This document shows positions 51,887 to 60,878 of a DNA stretch of 64,000 nucleotides, in pieces (positions within the stretch are counted from its first letter, which is position 1; each line of letters opens with the position of its first letter). A program made the position numbers and the translations under genes. Source of the stretch: Vibrio sp. S9_S30 (GTDB taxonomy: Bacteria; Pseudomonadota; Gammaproteobacteria; Enterobacterales; Vibrionaceae); assembly GCF_014694455.1 (NCBI RefSeq), contig NZ_JAAUWT010000008.1, positions 178,730 through 242,729 of the forward strand, written 5' to 3'. A model generated the notes under the pieces. It was not told the origin of the DNA. It searched no databases and saw only the letters and a program-made list of their open reading frames with translations.

Positions 51887-52363
51887 TGATTCAGGCTCGT
51901 CACCACTTGGGCGCAATTGACGTTGAAGGCCAAGCAAGAAATTTCGAAGTACTTGGTCTTTGCACTCTCTGTAGTGCTTATTCTCAGGCTTACGGAAAAA
52001 GGCACTGAGTTCGTGCTTACTTAAACGCAAATCTACAAGTTTCAGAATTTCTATAATATCCTCTGCTTTCAAGTTTAAAGCAATGCGTAACTTTTGGAAT
52101 ATAGAATTATTACTTAACTTCTCTTCTGGCTTAGGCTGCTCGCCTTCTCGTTTACCACGTTTAAAATTGATAAAGCCGTTTAAAAATATAGCCAACTCTT
52201 TATCGCTAAGTTCAACAAAAGAATCATCGTCTTCTTTTTTCAACCAACCAGTGACTTGTTCATCTGACACTTTAAAGTCTGCTAAAGAGAAAATTACTGT
52301 CATTACATTATCTTTTAAATCAAATGTATAACGTATACGGCGTAAAATATCATTATTGATCAA
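51884..52363 (-). CDS. DUF1456 (YehS-like) protein in a cassette
   Basis: A 159-residue protein made of two similar halves, NDILRRIRYTFDLKDNVM at residue 3 and NSIFQKLRIALNLKAEDI near residue 86. Each half ends in a stretch such as LAIFLNGFINFKRGK or LRNFLLGLQRQLR. This is the layout of E. coli YehS and the DUF1456 family, of unknown function. The usual chromosomal family has the same length. Here it sits in an integron cassette: its stop codon is the TAA of the attC at 51815-51886. Confidence 0.88.
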   Translation of the reverse strand: MINNDILRRIRYTFDLKDNVMTVIFSLADFKVSDEQVTGWLKKEDDDSFVELSDKELAIFLNGFINFKRGKREGEQPKPEEKLSNNSIFQKLRIALNLKAEDIIEILKLVDLRLSKHELSAFFRKPENKHYRECKDQVLRNFLLGLQRQLRPSGDEPES

Positions 52364-52477
52364 AATAGTTCCTAGTCTTAGGTAAATCCAGTGCTATCAA
52401 CGTGATTACTGGAAGACTTAGATTTTATCAGATTTCCGGTCTACTCCCTACCAATTGTGCCAATTTGAGAGACTTCA

Positions 52478-52589
52478 TAACGCCGCATTAAGGGGCTCAG
52501 ACTACAAACGTGACCGCATTACGCCTTAAGCACGAAACATACTGCAAACCGAAAATGCCACGCGTTGTGTGTCGGCTTGAAGCTTGTTA
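52478..52589 (-). repeat. attC site, 112 bp
   Basis: Boxes taacgccgcattaagg at the left and gtcggcttgaagcttgtta at the right, with a central part containing cgccttaagcac and aatgccacgcgtt typical of vibrio attC sites. Confidence 0.9.
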
Positions 52590-52599
52590 TGTTGGTATA

Positions 52600-53055
52600 C
52601 TAAGTAACCCGCTCACTACTGTCTAGCATCTTTACTGGTAATTGATTTTCAACTAGAAAATTGTAAAAACGTAGATCTTCAATTAAGTCAGGGGAAGCTA
52701 ATTCAAAATCCTGATAAGTCTGATTTTTGAAACGAAACCTTACTGTATGTTCAAACCTTTTCGTTTGTGAGTACAAAATTTCGTTAATATCATAAGTGTT
52801 TATACTTGTACCTAAAAAAGACAAATCGTTACCATCAAGCAAAACTTCTAGCAACCGTTTCGGTTTGGATACTAAATATTCAGCCACTAAAGACACAGCA
52901 CAAAAAAACACAATGTACCCTAATTGTGTTAAAAATGGAGCCTTAGACACCTCGACTAAATAGTAAGCAAGCATGCCACAAAATAATACTCTGGTGACAA
53001 AACTGTACATAAATTTAAAGCTAACCAACTTATTTTGTTTCAATAAAGTTTTCAT
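52600..53055 (-). CDS. Cassette protein of unknown function with membrane anchor
   Basis: About 151 residues. Two hydrophobic segments near the N-terminus (FVTRVLFCGMLAYYLVEV and YIVFFCAVSLVAEYLV) lead to a soluble C-terminal domain of about 80 residues. Not recognised. The ATG at 53055 has aagggag just before it; an earlier ATG would start inside the attC. The stop is 11 bases from the next attC. Confidence 0.65.
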   Translation of the reverse strand: MKTLLKQNKLVSFKFMYSFVTRVLFCGMLAYYLVEVSKAPFLTQLGYIVFFCAVSLVAEYLVSKPKRLLEVLLDGNDLSFLGTSINTYDINEILYSQTKRFEHTVRFRFKNQTYQDFELASPDLIEDLRFYNFLVENQLPVKMLDSSERVT

Positions 53056-53071
53056 AACTCCCTTCTCAGCA

Positions 53072-53181
53072 CAACGCCCAATTAAGTAGCTCAAACACCG
53101 TTTCCGTAGGCCACCTTAAACACAAAACTCAACGCAAACTAAAAATGCCACACGTTTTTGGTCTGATTGAATTGTTTGTTA
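53072..53181 (-). repeat. attC site, 110 bp
   Basis: caacgcccaattaagtagctc at the left and ggtctgattgaattgtttgtta at the right (each partly shown), with centre ccaccttaaacac and aatgccacacg. Same class as the other sites. Confidence 0.9.
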
Positions 53182-53491
53182 GAGCGATACAAGCAAACAG
53201 CCTTTACTTGGCAATGAAGCACTTAGCTTGCATTCAATGAACGACATCTTAGACAAAGTGAGTACCTGCAACCAGACCACAAAGCCCAAAACATGGAATC
53301 AGTCGAATATTTAGAAGAATGCACCAAAAGCCATGCTTCCAAATTTGGCGAACCTAATTGATTTTGAAAGCTTACAGCAACTTGGTTTGCCGAGAATTTC
53401 CCACCTTAGATATGGATGAGGAATCGAACTCGAAAACACTGAAGCCAGCAATGTTCGAAAACCTGACAACCCTCGAATTTTCAAAGCGCTA
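53182..53491. other. Cassette without a convincing gene
   Basis: 310 bp between two attC sites. Only short frames on either strand; one that spans it on the minus strand runs from inside an attC and looks random. It may be a gene-less cassette or a decayed one. Confidence 0.5.
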
Positions 53492-53610
53492 TAACGCCCG
53501 CTTAAGCTGCTGCCAACATGACACAACGGCTACCGGATTGCGCCTTAAACACAATAATTGCTGCAAACCCAAAGTGCCACACGTTGGCAGTCGGCTTGAA
53601 GCGTTTGTTA
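53492..53610 (-). repeat. attC site, 119 bp
   Basis: taacgcccgcttaagctgctg at the left and ggcagtcggcttgaagcgttt/gtta at the right. The ends are nearly the same as in the 72-bp site at 51815, but the centre is longer. Confidence 0.92.
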
Positions 53611-53615
53611 GAACT

Positions 53616-54061
53616 CTATTTCGATGAGGTTTCAGATTTTGATGTAAAACTCGCCGTAACAAGTAAAAGAATAAACAAAATTGCTAGGATATCGATAGAG
53701 ACACTTTGTACCGGAAAATTTCCTGCGACCTTCTGAATCATAAAACCCGGAGAAAAATTTGCTATAAATTCGAAAGCCATAGACTGCCCCCAGAACACAG
53801 AGAAGTACACGCCCCCAAGACCAGAGTAATTTGCGTAAATACTACCAAGAGCAAAAGCTGGAACCTGAAGTAGCTGATTAATAACCGAAACCCAGATGTA
53901 CCGTCTTTTTTGGGTCAAAAGTGTATAACCTGCTATAAAATTATTAGCTGCAAAGGGAATTGTTGCTAATAGGGTTAATGTAGATACTGAACTATAAAAG
54001 AATTGAATCAGAGCAACCATTGGAATGCATACTGCAGCTAAAAGCTGACAATACGCTAATC
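53616..54061 (-). pseudogene. Membrane protein (flippase-like) cut at its 5' end by the IS
   Basis: The first ATG in frame is at 54020 (134 residues), but the frame stays open upstream (LAYCQLLAAVCIP) until it reaches the IS end at 54062. It has four or so membrane segments, with SVINQLLQVPAFALGSIYAN and FANFSPGFMI-like stretches that recall polysaccharide flippases (MATE/Wzx type). This assignment is weak. It looks like the C-terminal part of a larger cassette gene, followed by its attC at 53492-53610. Confidence 0.6.
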
Positions 54062-55267
54062 TGTACTAATTCAGACCTGATCTGACAGTTACCCACTTTT
54101 CGACTCGGTGCCTGTCAGATTATATCTGGGCTAGATTCTTTTCTGCCCAGATTGATTTCCCATCCTCTAATGTCTCTATTGGCGTTCGGCCGCAGCACAT
54201 TTTTCCTTGATGAGTACGATGATTGTTGTAGTAGTCCATCCATTCGTCCAGATCTTTCTGTAATTCTTCCATTGAGCCATACAGTTTCTTTCTGAACGTC
54301 ACTTGGTAGAACTCATTCAATATGGTCTTGTGGAAGCGTTCGCAGATACCATTTGTCTGTGGTGACATCGCTTTAGTTTTAGTATGGTCGATGTCATTAA
54401 TGGCTAAATAGAGCTGGTAATCATGTTGTTCAACACGACCACAGTATTCAGTGCCTCGGTCAGTCAATATTCGCAACATTGGTAGCTCATGAGCCTCGAA
54501 GAACGGTAAAACCTTATCATTCAACATATCTGCTGCGGTGATTGGTGTTTTTGTCGTGTAGAGTTTAGCGAAGGCGATTTTGCTGTAGGTATCAACGAAC
54601 GTCTGCTGGTAGATGCGTCCAACACCTTTAAGGTTGCCAACATAAAACGTGTCTTGAGAGCCGAGATAGCCTGGGTGCGCTGTTTCTATCTCACCACAAG
54701 CCTCGTCATCATGCTTCTTGCGCTCAAGGGCTGCAACTTGCTCTTCCGTTAGAATGATACCGTTCTCAGCGACCTGTTTTTCTAACGCAATAAGGCGCTT
54801 TTTGAAGTTTTCTAGGTCATTACGAAGCCAGATTGAGCGAACGCCACTTGGAGAAATAAATACACCGAGTTTCAGTAGCTCGTTGCTTGTTCTCACTTGC
54901 CCGTGAGCTGGGAAGTCTATGGCATATTTGAGAACAGCTTGCTCAGTTTCGCTATCCACTCGATTCTTCAGGTTGGGTGTTCTTCGACTTTGATTAATTA
55001 GAGCATCAATACCGCCAGTTTCGACTAACTCTTGATAACGGTAGAAAGTGTCTCTTGATACACCCATTACCTTACAGGCTTTTGATACATTGCCGAGTTC
55101 TTCTGCAAGATTGAGAAGGCCAGCTTTGTGTTTGATGATTGGATTGCTAGTATGAAGCATGAGAGTTACCTCTTATTGTCTTTGATTAGTGATTAAGCAC
55201 CTTTAATCAAAGTGGGTAACTCTCTTCTTTTCAAATTGAAGTGTCAGATCTAGTCGGAACTAATACA
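54062..55267 (-). mobile_element. IS481-type insertion sequence
   Basis: About 1.2 kb. The ends read inward as tgtactaattcagac and tgtattagttccgac, both continuing to gatctgaca, an imperfect terminal inverted repeat beginning with tgt. A second, subterminal pair ttacccactt-N8-ggtgc occurs at 54089-54111 and 55197-55219. No clear target duplication is seen; only aat flanks both sides. Confidence 0.8.
54120..55160 (-). CDS. IS481 family transposase
   Basis: A 346-residue DDE transposase. N-terminal helix-turn-helix with ELGNVSKACKVMGVSRDTFY near residue 20. The catalytic core shows the first Asp in FVDTYSKIAFAKLY near 190, the second in ILTDRGTEYCG near 238 and the Glu in NGICERFHKTILNEFY near 275. 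The C-terminal stretch DEWMDYYNNHRTHQG is typical of the family. The gene appears intact. Confidence 0.93.
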   Translation of the reverse strand: MLHTSNPIIKHKAGLLNLAEELGNVSKACKVMGVSRDTFYRYQELVETGGIDALINQSRRTPNLKNRVDSETEQAVLKYAIDFPAHGQVRTSNELLKLGVFISPSGVRSIWLRNDLENFKKRLIALEKQVAENGIILTEEQVAALERKKHDDEACGEIETAHPGYLGSQDTFYVGNLKGVGRIYQQTFVDTYSKIAFAKLYTTKTPITAADMLNDKVLPFFEAHELPMLRILTDRGTEYCGRVEQHDYQLYLAINDIDHTKTKAMSPQTNGICERFHKTILNEFYQVTFRKKLYGSMEELQKDLDEWMDYYNNHRTHQGKMCCGRTPIETLEDGKSIWAEKNLAQI

Positions 55268-56301
55268 AATTGGGTGTACACTTGCCATAAAATATTCAAG
55301 TTTCTATGCTCTGTGACTTGAGCTACTTCTTCGATTGAGTAGCCCTTTTCAAACAATCGACTTGCTCCTTCTCTTCGTATGTCGTGATACCTCAAGTCTT
55401 CAATACCCAATTCGTTTCTCACTCTTTGAAACCCTGCGATAACACTTCGCGGGTTGTATGGGAAAATGAATTCTCCTTTGTTTGGTTGCTTTAGTGCGAT
55501 ATCGAATGATTCGCCAAGTAACGGAACAATCATGTGATTGCCCTCTTTCTTCCTTGGGTTTTTTCTGTCTCTAACGAGTATTGTTCTATGCTCTTGGTTA
55601 AGGTCTTCCCAACGCAGCTTGCGGGCTTCACCTATTCGCATACAAGTGATAATGCTGAATTCAAGAATATCAGTGAATGGGATTCGAGTTGTGCCGTTTG
55701 ACCTGAAAGCCTCATGTTGTTCTAATCCTAGCTTTAAGAGTTTTAGTTCTACTGATGTAGGGCGGCGCGTTCGCTTCTGGCTTTTACCGACTAATCCCAT
55801 ATCAATAAGAACAGGTACAACTTCATCAAATATCTGGTGGTTAGAATCTACGTTGAATACAGGTTTCGATTTCTTCATAACAGAGCGTAGGTAAGCAACA
55901 TCGTGATAGACCGTTGCACCGCCAGATCCTCTACCTTTACGGTTTTTGCAGTGTTGGATTAAGTCGCTAGTTCTTAGCTTGTCGCTTTCAACCTTGGATA
56001 TATCACAGTCTCGCAGCATACGAATCACATATTGTTTTGTACGACCCGTTCTATCCCATAAATCCCTGTCATTCATGTACATATCCAGTAGTACGTATAA
56101 CGGTACGGATTTTTGAATATTCGGTGTGGGTGATTCGAGCTCACTAACCCTTTTTAGTGCATAGGTTCTAGCGAATTCTTTTTTCCTGAATGTTTTGGAT
56201 TCTCTATGTATAATCGCCGAATTCTTTTTAACGATGATGTCTGCTGTAAAGCGCAATTCTCCGCTTTTTAGCTGGCGTTTTTTTATGCTAAATGATGCCA
56301 T
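55231..56301 (-). CDS. Tyrosine recombinase (dusA-associated integrase) with replaced C-terminus
   Basis: A 356-residue phage-type integrase. An N-terminal arm-binding region comes first (IKKRQLKSGELRFTADI). Catalytic residues are the Arg in CMRIGEARKLRW near 225, HDIRREGASRLF near 310, EHR in place of the usual GHR/GHS near 330, and the Tyr in WQVYTQ near 343. The family tail after the Tyr is missing: the last residues FVLVPTRSDTSI are encoded by the end of the IS at 54062-55267. It is not an integron integrase: it lacks the IntI pattern and is not divergent from the cassettes. Activity is uncertain. Confidence 0.88.
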   Translation of the reverse strand: MASFSIKKRQLKSGELRFTADIIVKKNSAIIHRESKTFRKKEFARTYALKRVSELESPTPNIQKSVPLYVLLDMYMNDRDLWDRTGRTKQYVIRMLRDCDISKVESDKLRTSDLIQHCKNRKGRGSGGATVYHDVAYLRSVMKKSKPVFNVDSNHQIFDEVVPVLIDMGLVGKSQKRTRRPTSVELKLLKLGLEQHEAFRSNGTTRIPFTDILEFSIITCMRIGEARKLRWEDLNQEHRTILVRDRKNPRKKEGNHMIVPLLGESFDIALKQPNKGEFIFPYNPRSVIAGFQRVRNELGIEDLRYHDIRREGASRLFEKGYSIEEVAQVTEHRNLNILWQVYTQFVLVPTRSDTSI

Positions 56302-56407
56302 TGTCCTACTCTTTTGATGCGTACTATATGCGTACTGATAAGAGAAATCGGGAGCAATTCTAGCAAACTAGTGTATATATATACAGTATCCAGATTAGTA
56401 GTAAACC
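56302..56407. promoter_or_regulatory. Integrase-dusA junction with paired direct repeats
   Basis: Short divergent region. tgcgtact occurs twice at about 56317 and 56328, spaced 11 bp, which could be integrase arm sites or an operator. The att core is expected in or near the first codons of dusA. Confidence 0.4.
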
Positions 56408-57412
56408 ATGATAAAACCTGAAAACTCTAGCAAATACGCACTTTCTCGCTTTTCCGTTGCACCCATGTTGGACTGGACAGACAGACACTGCCGTTACTTC
56501 CACCGCTTAATGTCGGATAACGCACTGCTGTATACCGAGATGGTGACAACGGGGGCGATCATTCATGGCAAGGGGGATTTCTTAGCGTACAGCGAAGAAG
56601 AACATCCTGTGGCATTGCAGCTGGGCGGCTCCAACCCTACCGATTTAGCGACGTGCGCCAAGCTGGCTCAAGAGCGTGGTTATGATGAAATCAATCTCAA
56701 TGTGGGTTGTCCGTCGGATCGTGTTCAAAATGGTCGTTTTGGTGCGTGCTTGATGGCAGAACCCCATTTGGTGGCAGAATGCGTTGCGGCCATGCGTGAA
56801 GTGGTTGATGTGCCTGTGACGGTAAAAACGCGTATTGGTATTGATGAGCAAGATTCTTATGCATTCCTCACGGATTTTGTTTCTATCGTTTCAGAGAAGG
56901 GGGGCTGTGAACAATTCACCATACACGCTCGTAAAGCGTGGTTGAGTGGGTTAAGCCCAAAAGAAAACCGCGAAATCCCCCCTTTGGATTACCCTCGTGC
57001 TTACCAACTTAAAAAAGATTTCTCCCATCTTAATATTGCGGTAAACGGTGGGATTAAAACACTGGAAGAGGCGAAAGAGCACTTACAATATCTCGATGGC
57101 GTGATGATCGGGCGTGAAGCTTATCAAAGCCCTTATTTGTTGGCGTTTGTTGATCAAGAGCTGTTTGGTTCTGAAAAACCAGTTAAGAAACGCTCTGATA
57201 TCGTGCGCGAAATGTACCCTTATATAGAGAAAGAGTTATCGAACGGGGCGTACCTTGGGCATATGACTCGCCATATGCTCGGCTTATTCCAAAGTATGCC
57301 GGGTGCTCGACAATGGCGTCGCTATATCAGTGAAAACGCTCATAAGAAAGGAGCGGGGCTAGACGTTGTCGAAACAGCGTTAGCCAAAATTCCTGCCGAA
57401 TTAGGTGTGTAA
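56408..57412 (+). CDS. dusA: tRNA-dihydrouridine synthase A
   Basis: A 334-residue FMN enzyme that reduces uridine in the tRNA D-loop. Marks are [20 protein letters not shown] near residue 14, [19 protein letters not shown] near 95 (catalytic Cys in GCPS) and [10 protein letters not shown] near 215. The gene is full length although mobile DNA ends just before it, as is usual for elements that insert at the dusA 5' end and rebuild it. A terminator follows. Confidence 0.96.
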   Translation: MIKPENSSKYALSRFSVAPMLDWTDRHCRYFHRLMSDNALLYTEMVTTGAIIHGKGDFLAYSEEEHPVALQLGGSNPTDLATCAKLAQERGYDEINLNVGCPSDRVQNGRFGACLMAEPHLVAECVAAMREVVDVPVTVKTRIGIDEQDSYAFLTDFVSIVSEKGGCEQFTIHARKAWLSGLSPKENREIPPLDYPRAYQLKKDFSHLNIAVNGGIKTLEEAKEHLQYLDGVMIGREAYQSPYLLAFVDQELFGSEKPVKKRSDIVREMYPYIEKELSNGAYLGHMTRHMLGLFQSMPGARQWRRYISENAHKKGAGLDVVETALAKIPAELGV

Positions 57413-57454
57413 AAATCACCACCTGTTAGCTAAATTAACCATGCATAAAATGTT

Positions 57455-57485
57455 AAGCCTTGAACTTCCGTTTAGGGCTTTTTTT
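57455..57485 (+). terminator. Terminator of dusA
   Basis: Stem aagccttgaac (57455-57465) with gtttagggctt (57470-57480), two mismatched or wobble pairs, followed by T-run. Confidence 0.8.
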
Positions 57486-57525
57486 ATGCGTTTGTTATAA
57501 AAGGAAAAATGAATATTTTTTGAAA

Positions 57526-57545
57526 GTTGGTCTGTTTCCTGCAAT
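57526..57545 (+). promoter_or_regulatory. Sigma-54 type promoter of pspG
   Basis: gttggtctgtttcctgcaat: GG at 57529-57530 and GC at 57541-57542 are separated by exactly ten bases, the -24/-12 arrangement. pspG of enteric bacteria is controlled by sigma-54 and PspF, so this fits. Confidence 0.7.
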
Positions 57546-57590
57546 AGCTTACCAATATAGCTGAACGTAAAATACAAAAAGGGGTAAACA

Positions 57591-57800
57591 ATGATTGAAC
57601 TGCTATTTGTGTTGGTATTTCTGGGTGTGTTGTTTTTTACTGGCGTCACCCTTGTGTCGATTTTTGCAGCGGGTGCAGTCGCGTTCGCCGTCATGTTGGT
57701 GTTCGGAATGATGGGCATGGTGTTTAAGTTATTGCCTTGGTTGATTGTATTGGCAATCGCTTGGTGGTTCTTCCGTAACAAAGTCTACTGCCCGCGTTAA
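57591..57800 (+). CDS. pspG: Phage shock protein G
   Basis: A 69-residue, very hydrophobic inner membrane protein (MIELLFVLVFLGVLFFTGVT, then a second hydrophobic half and the basic end WWFFRNKVYCPR). Size, layout and place after dusA match PspG, a member of the phage shock response that acts under membrane stress. The sigma-54-type promoter supports this. A hairpin gccctgcac/gtgcagggc (57811-57841) without T-run follows. Confidence 0.88.
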   Translation: MIELLFVLVFLGVLFFTGVTLVSIFAAGAVAFAVMLVFGMMGMVFKLLPWLIVLAIAWWFFRNKVYCPR

Positions 57801-57896
57801 AATTGAGTCAGCCCTGCACAAGATGCCTTTTCGTGCAGGGCAACTATGATAATATTCCCTATCTGTGTTTATAACTGACTGGTGGGGCTTCTTTCC

Positions 57897-58559
57897 ATGA
57901 AAAATCGCGTTTGTGCGGCTTTGTTCTCTTCTTTATTAATGTGTACGTTTTCTTCTTATGCAGAAACCGACTTGTCTGTGACAGTATCGGGTGATGCGTG
58001 GTCGGTAAAAACGGCGTACAAGCATGGTACCGAAACGATGTTAAATAGTGAGAGAGAAACTCAGTTCACAGGCTCGCTAGCGCTGGAACACGATATCGCC
58101 TATACGCCAAATGTTAGAATTCGCTTTAGCCCTGTAGAGATGAGTTATATTGAGTTTAATAAAACCGATTTCACTTTCTACTATGATCTGATCGATCATG
58201 AGCTCTTGCATTTTGATGCGGGGATTACACTCTCCCAATATTCGAACGGTGTTTATTCTAACCCTGCGGATCCGACACAAGATTTCAATAAACTCCTATT
58301 TAGTTGGTATGCGAATGCCGTGATTACTGTCCCCGAAACGAACGTCGATTTGATTGGTGAATTTGATTTTGGTAACAGTGATGGTGATAAAACAGCGGAT
58401 GTAACAGCGGGCATGCGTTATCGCTTTGATTTAGAGAAACTCGATGTGGCTGTACGTGCTGGGTATCGCGTGATGGATTACCGCTTTAAGATGTTTTCTG
58501 GTCCAAGTGATATGTATCTCACACACGGTGTATTTGTTGGAGTAGAGGCGAGCTTTTAA
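57897..58559 (+). CDS. Outer membrane beta-barrel protein (TIGR04219-like)
   Basis: A 220-residue protein with a clear signal peptide (MKNRVCAALFSSLLMCTFSSYA). The mature part consists of alternating hydrophobic beta strands and ends in GVEASF with terminal Phe, as usual for outer membrane proteins. It resembles a family of small vibrio outer membrane proteins of unknown role. The ATG at 57897 gives a normal signal peptide; the frame opens five codons earlier. Confidence 0.75.
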   Translation: MKNRVCAALFSSLLMCTFSSYAETDLSVTVSGDAWSVKTAYKHGTETMLNSERETQFTGSLALEHDIAYTPNVRIRFSPVEMSYIEFNKTDFTFYYDLIDHELLHFDAGITLSQYSNGVYSNPADPTQDFNKLLFSWYANAVITVPETNVDLIGEFDFGNSDGDKTADVTAGMRYRFDLEKLDVAVRAGYRVMDYRFKMFSGPSDMYLTHGVFVGVEASF

Positions 58560-58587
58560 GTACGTTTCATTCTAGTCGCTCGATTTT

Positions 58588-58626
58588 AAAAGCATATCAA
58601 GCTGCGCTGTTATGCTTTTTTGTTAT
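58588..58626 (+). terminator. Terminator after the outer membrane protein gene
   Basis: Stem aaaagcata (58588-58596) with tatgctttt (58611-58619), followed by more T. Confidence 0.8.
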
Positions 58627-58703
58627 TTCATGTAACAATTAATTTGCAAAGTGGTCAATTTGCGTCATTCTTATAAACATGCTTGTGAGCACGGAGCGGA
58701 CCC

Positions 58704-58934
58704 ATGACGATTTCTGAATTGCGCAGCCTGTATCAAGATAATCAACTCATCGAGGCAATCATCGAACCTTCTATTCAAGAAGGCACTTGGATTGTCGAGT
58801 TTCGCCACACTCGAGGCGGGTTTATTCTTCTTACCGATTCCCACGGTGAAGAGTGTCATTACATAGACTTAGACAAGGCATCCCAATCGGCTTTGGCGGT
58901 TGGTTTTCGTCAAGTTCGCATTGAAGAGCACTGA
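58704..58934 (+). CDS. Small conserved protein of unknown function
   Basis: A 76-residue soluble acidic protein (MTISELRSLYQDNQLIEAII at the start). No motif recognised. A gene of this size before cysJ is a normal part of vibrio chromosomes as far as I recall, so it is probably real. Ribosome site ggagcgga precedes the ATG. Confidence 0.7.
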   Translation: MTISELRSLYQDNQLIEAIIEPSIQEGTWIVEFRHTRGGFILLTDSHGEECHYIDLDKASQSALAVGFRQVRIEEH

Positions 58935-59054
58935 TTCTCATTGCTTACCTCCTTTCTTACTTCCAAAAAGTTATAAAACATGCTCATCTATTCTTTTTTA
59001 TTATTAAGGGGAGTGGTTAATCTATCGTCACGCAATGAATAGGGATGTCGTGAC

Positions 59055-60878
59055 ATGTTACTTAAGGAACTTTCCGCCCTCGCAAGCCCACTTAACGATC
59101 AGCAAATAGGTCAATTACAGCAAACTATTTCTGAATTGTCTCCACAGCAACTAGCGTGGGTGAGTGGTTATTTTTGGGGTATAAGTCAAAATCAATCAGT
59201 TGGTGCCGCCGCGCCTATTAATCGGGCTGCCGCAGTCGTAGCCGCAAAACCCGCCGGCAAATTGAGCATCATCTTCGCTTCACAAACGGGTAACGCGAAA
59301 GGCGTTGCAGAAGCGCTTAAAGAAGAAGCGCAAGCAGAAGGAATTGCAGTAGAGTTATTTGACGCGAGTGATTACAAAGGTAAGAACTTGGCGAAAGAAA
59401 CCCACGTTATCGTGGTGGCCTCTACGAATGGTGAAGGTGAAGCACCGGATAACGCGATGGAGCTCCATGAGTTCCTACAATCTAAGAAAGCACCGAAATT
59501 GCCTAATTTGCAATATGCGGTGATTGGTTTGGGCGATTCGAGCTACGAGTTTTTCTGTCAGACAGCAAAAGACTTTGATGAGTATTTATCTAAGTTGGGT
59601 GCGACTTCATTTATTGATCGCCTTGATTGTGATGTTGACTATGAAGCTCCAGCAGCGGCATGGCGTAAAGCGGCGCTTGAAAAAGCCAAAGACATGCTTT
59701 CTGTTGGAAATGAAGCCGAAGTCGTTCAGCTCCATGCTGGCAATCAGCTTGCTACAGCCCACAGCCAATACACGAAGCAAAAACCGTATACCGCAACACT
59801 TCTAACGAGTCAGAAGATCACCGGTCGTGATTCTGGTAAAGATGTTCGTCATATTGAAATTGACTTAGGTGAATCGGGTATTACCTATCAGCCAGGTGAT
59901 GCACTTGGTGTTTGGTATGAAAACAGTGCGGAGTTGGTCGATGCTATTTTGGCGAAGGTCGGTCTTTCGGGCATTGAAACGGTAGAAGTCGATGGCGAAA
60001 GTCTTTCGATTCGCACCGCGTTGATCCGCAAATACGAAGTGACCACTTCTAACCCTCAGCTCGTGACTAAGTTTGCAGAACTTTCTGGCAGTAAAAAGCT
60101 TGAAAAACTGGTGGCCGATAAAGACAAGTTACGCGAATACGCGGGGAACACTCAGGTTCTTGATGTGCTTGGAGAGAAGAAAATCAAGCTATCTGCGGAA
60201 GAGCTGGTCGGAATACTGCGCCGTTTAACACCTCGCCTCTATTCAATTGCATCTGCGCAAAGTGAAGTGGATGAAGAAGTTCACTTAACCGTGGGTGTGG
60301 TGGAGTACGAGGTAGGTGACGAGACTCGTTATGGTGGTGCGTCGAGCTTCTTGTCTCATCGCTTGGAAGAAGGCGGTGACGTAAAAGTCTTTGTTGAAAA
60401 CAATAACAACTTCAAATTACCACAAGATGATAATACACCTGTGATCATGATTGGTCCGGGGACGGGTATTGCGCCTTTCCGTAGCTTTATTCAAGAACGT
60501 GATAACCGCGATGCTGAAGGTAAAAACTGGTTACTGTTTGGCGATCGCACGTTTACTCAAGATTTCTTGTATCAAGTGGAATGGCAGAAATATTTGAAAT
60601 CTGGGTTGCTGACTCAACTGGATGTTGCATTTAGCCGCGACCAGCAAGAAAAAGTATATGTCCAGCATCGTATTCTTGAGCACGCCGAACAAGTTTGGCA
60701 GTGGATTCAAGATGGCGCTTATATATATGTGTGTGGTGACGCCACTCGCATGGCGAAAGATGTGAATGATGCCTTGGTGGCTGTTGCAAAAGAGCATGGT
60801 GGTTTAAGCCAAGAGAAAGCAGAAGAATTCATTAACGATCTGCGTAAAGCAAAACGTTACCAGAGGGACGTGTACTAA
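59055..60878 (+). CDS. cysJ: Sulfite reductase (NADPH) flavoprotein alpha subunit
   Basis: A 607-residue diflavin reductase. The FMN domain starts with [18 protein letters not shown] near residue 72. The FAD domain contains [20 protein letters not shown] near 390 and the NADPH part has [19 protein letters not shown] near 470. It ends in RYQRDVY. It passes electrons from NADPH to CysI. The stop overlaps the cysI start (TAATG), so the two subunits are translated together. cysH follows. Confidence 0.97.
   Translation: MLLKELSALASPLNDQQIGQLQQTISELSPQQLAWVSGYFWGISQNQSVGAAAPINRAAAVVAAKPAGKLSIIFASQTGNAKGVAEALKEEAQAEGIAVELFDASDYKGKNLAKETHVIVVASTNGEGEAPDNAMELHEFLQSKKAPKLPNLQYAVIGLGDSSYEFFCQTAKDFDEYLSKLGATSFIDRLDCDVDYEAPAAAWRKAALEKAKDMLSVGNEAEVVQLHAGNQLATAHSQYTKQKPYTATLLTSQKITGRDSGKDVRHIEIDLGESGITYQPGDALGVWYENSAELVDAILAKVGLSGIETVEVDGESLSIRTALIRKYEVTTSNPQLVTKFAELSGSKKLEKLVADKDKLREYAGNTQVLDVLGEKKIKLSAEELVGILRRLTPRLYSIASAQSEVDEEVHLTVGVVEYEVGDETRYGGASSFLSHRLEEGGDVKVFVENNNNFKLPQDDNTPVIMIGPGTGIAPFRSFIQERDNRDAEGKNWLLFGDRTFTQDFLYQVEWQKYLKSGLLTQLDVAFSRDQQEKVYVQHRILEHAEQVWQWIQDGAYIYVCGDATRMAKDVNDALVAVAKEHGGLSQEKAEEFINDLRKAKRYQRDVY

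Larger units (their letters stand above)
50437..56301. mobile_element. Mobile region at dusA with integron cassettes, IS and integrase
   Basis: From the end of the phosphatase gene to the start of dusA lies a block of low-GC small genes, attC sites, an IS481-type element and a tyrosine recombinase facing away from dusA. dusA is a known insertion site of integrative elements. I could not find a dusA-like att repeat at the left end, so the left limit is a guess. Confidence 0.65.

Noticed and set aside
53311..53526. 71-codon minus-strand frame
   Set aside because: Starts inside an attC site and has no recognisable features.
55231..56301. Integron integrase IntI
   Set aside because: The protein has a phage-type N-terminal domain, lies beside dusA and is not divergent from the cassettes; it does not show the extra IntI patch that I would expect.
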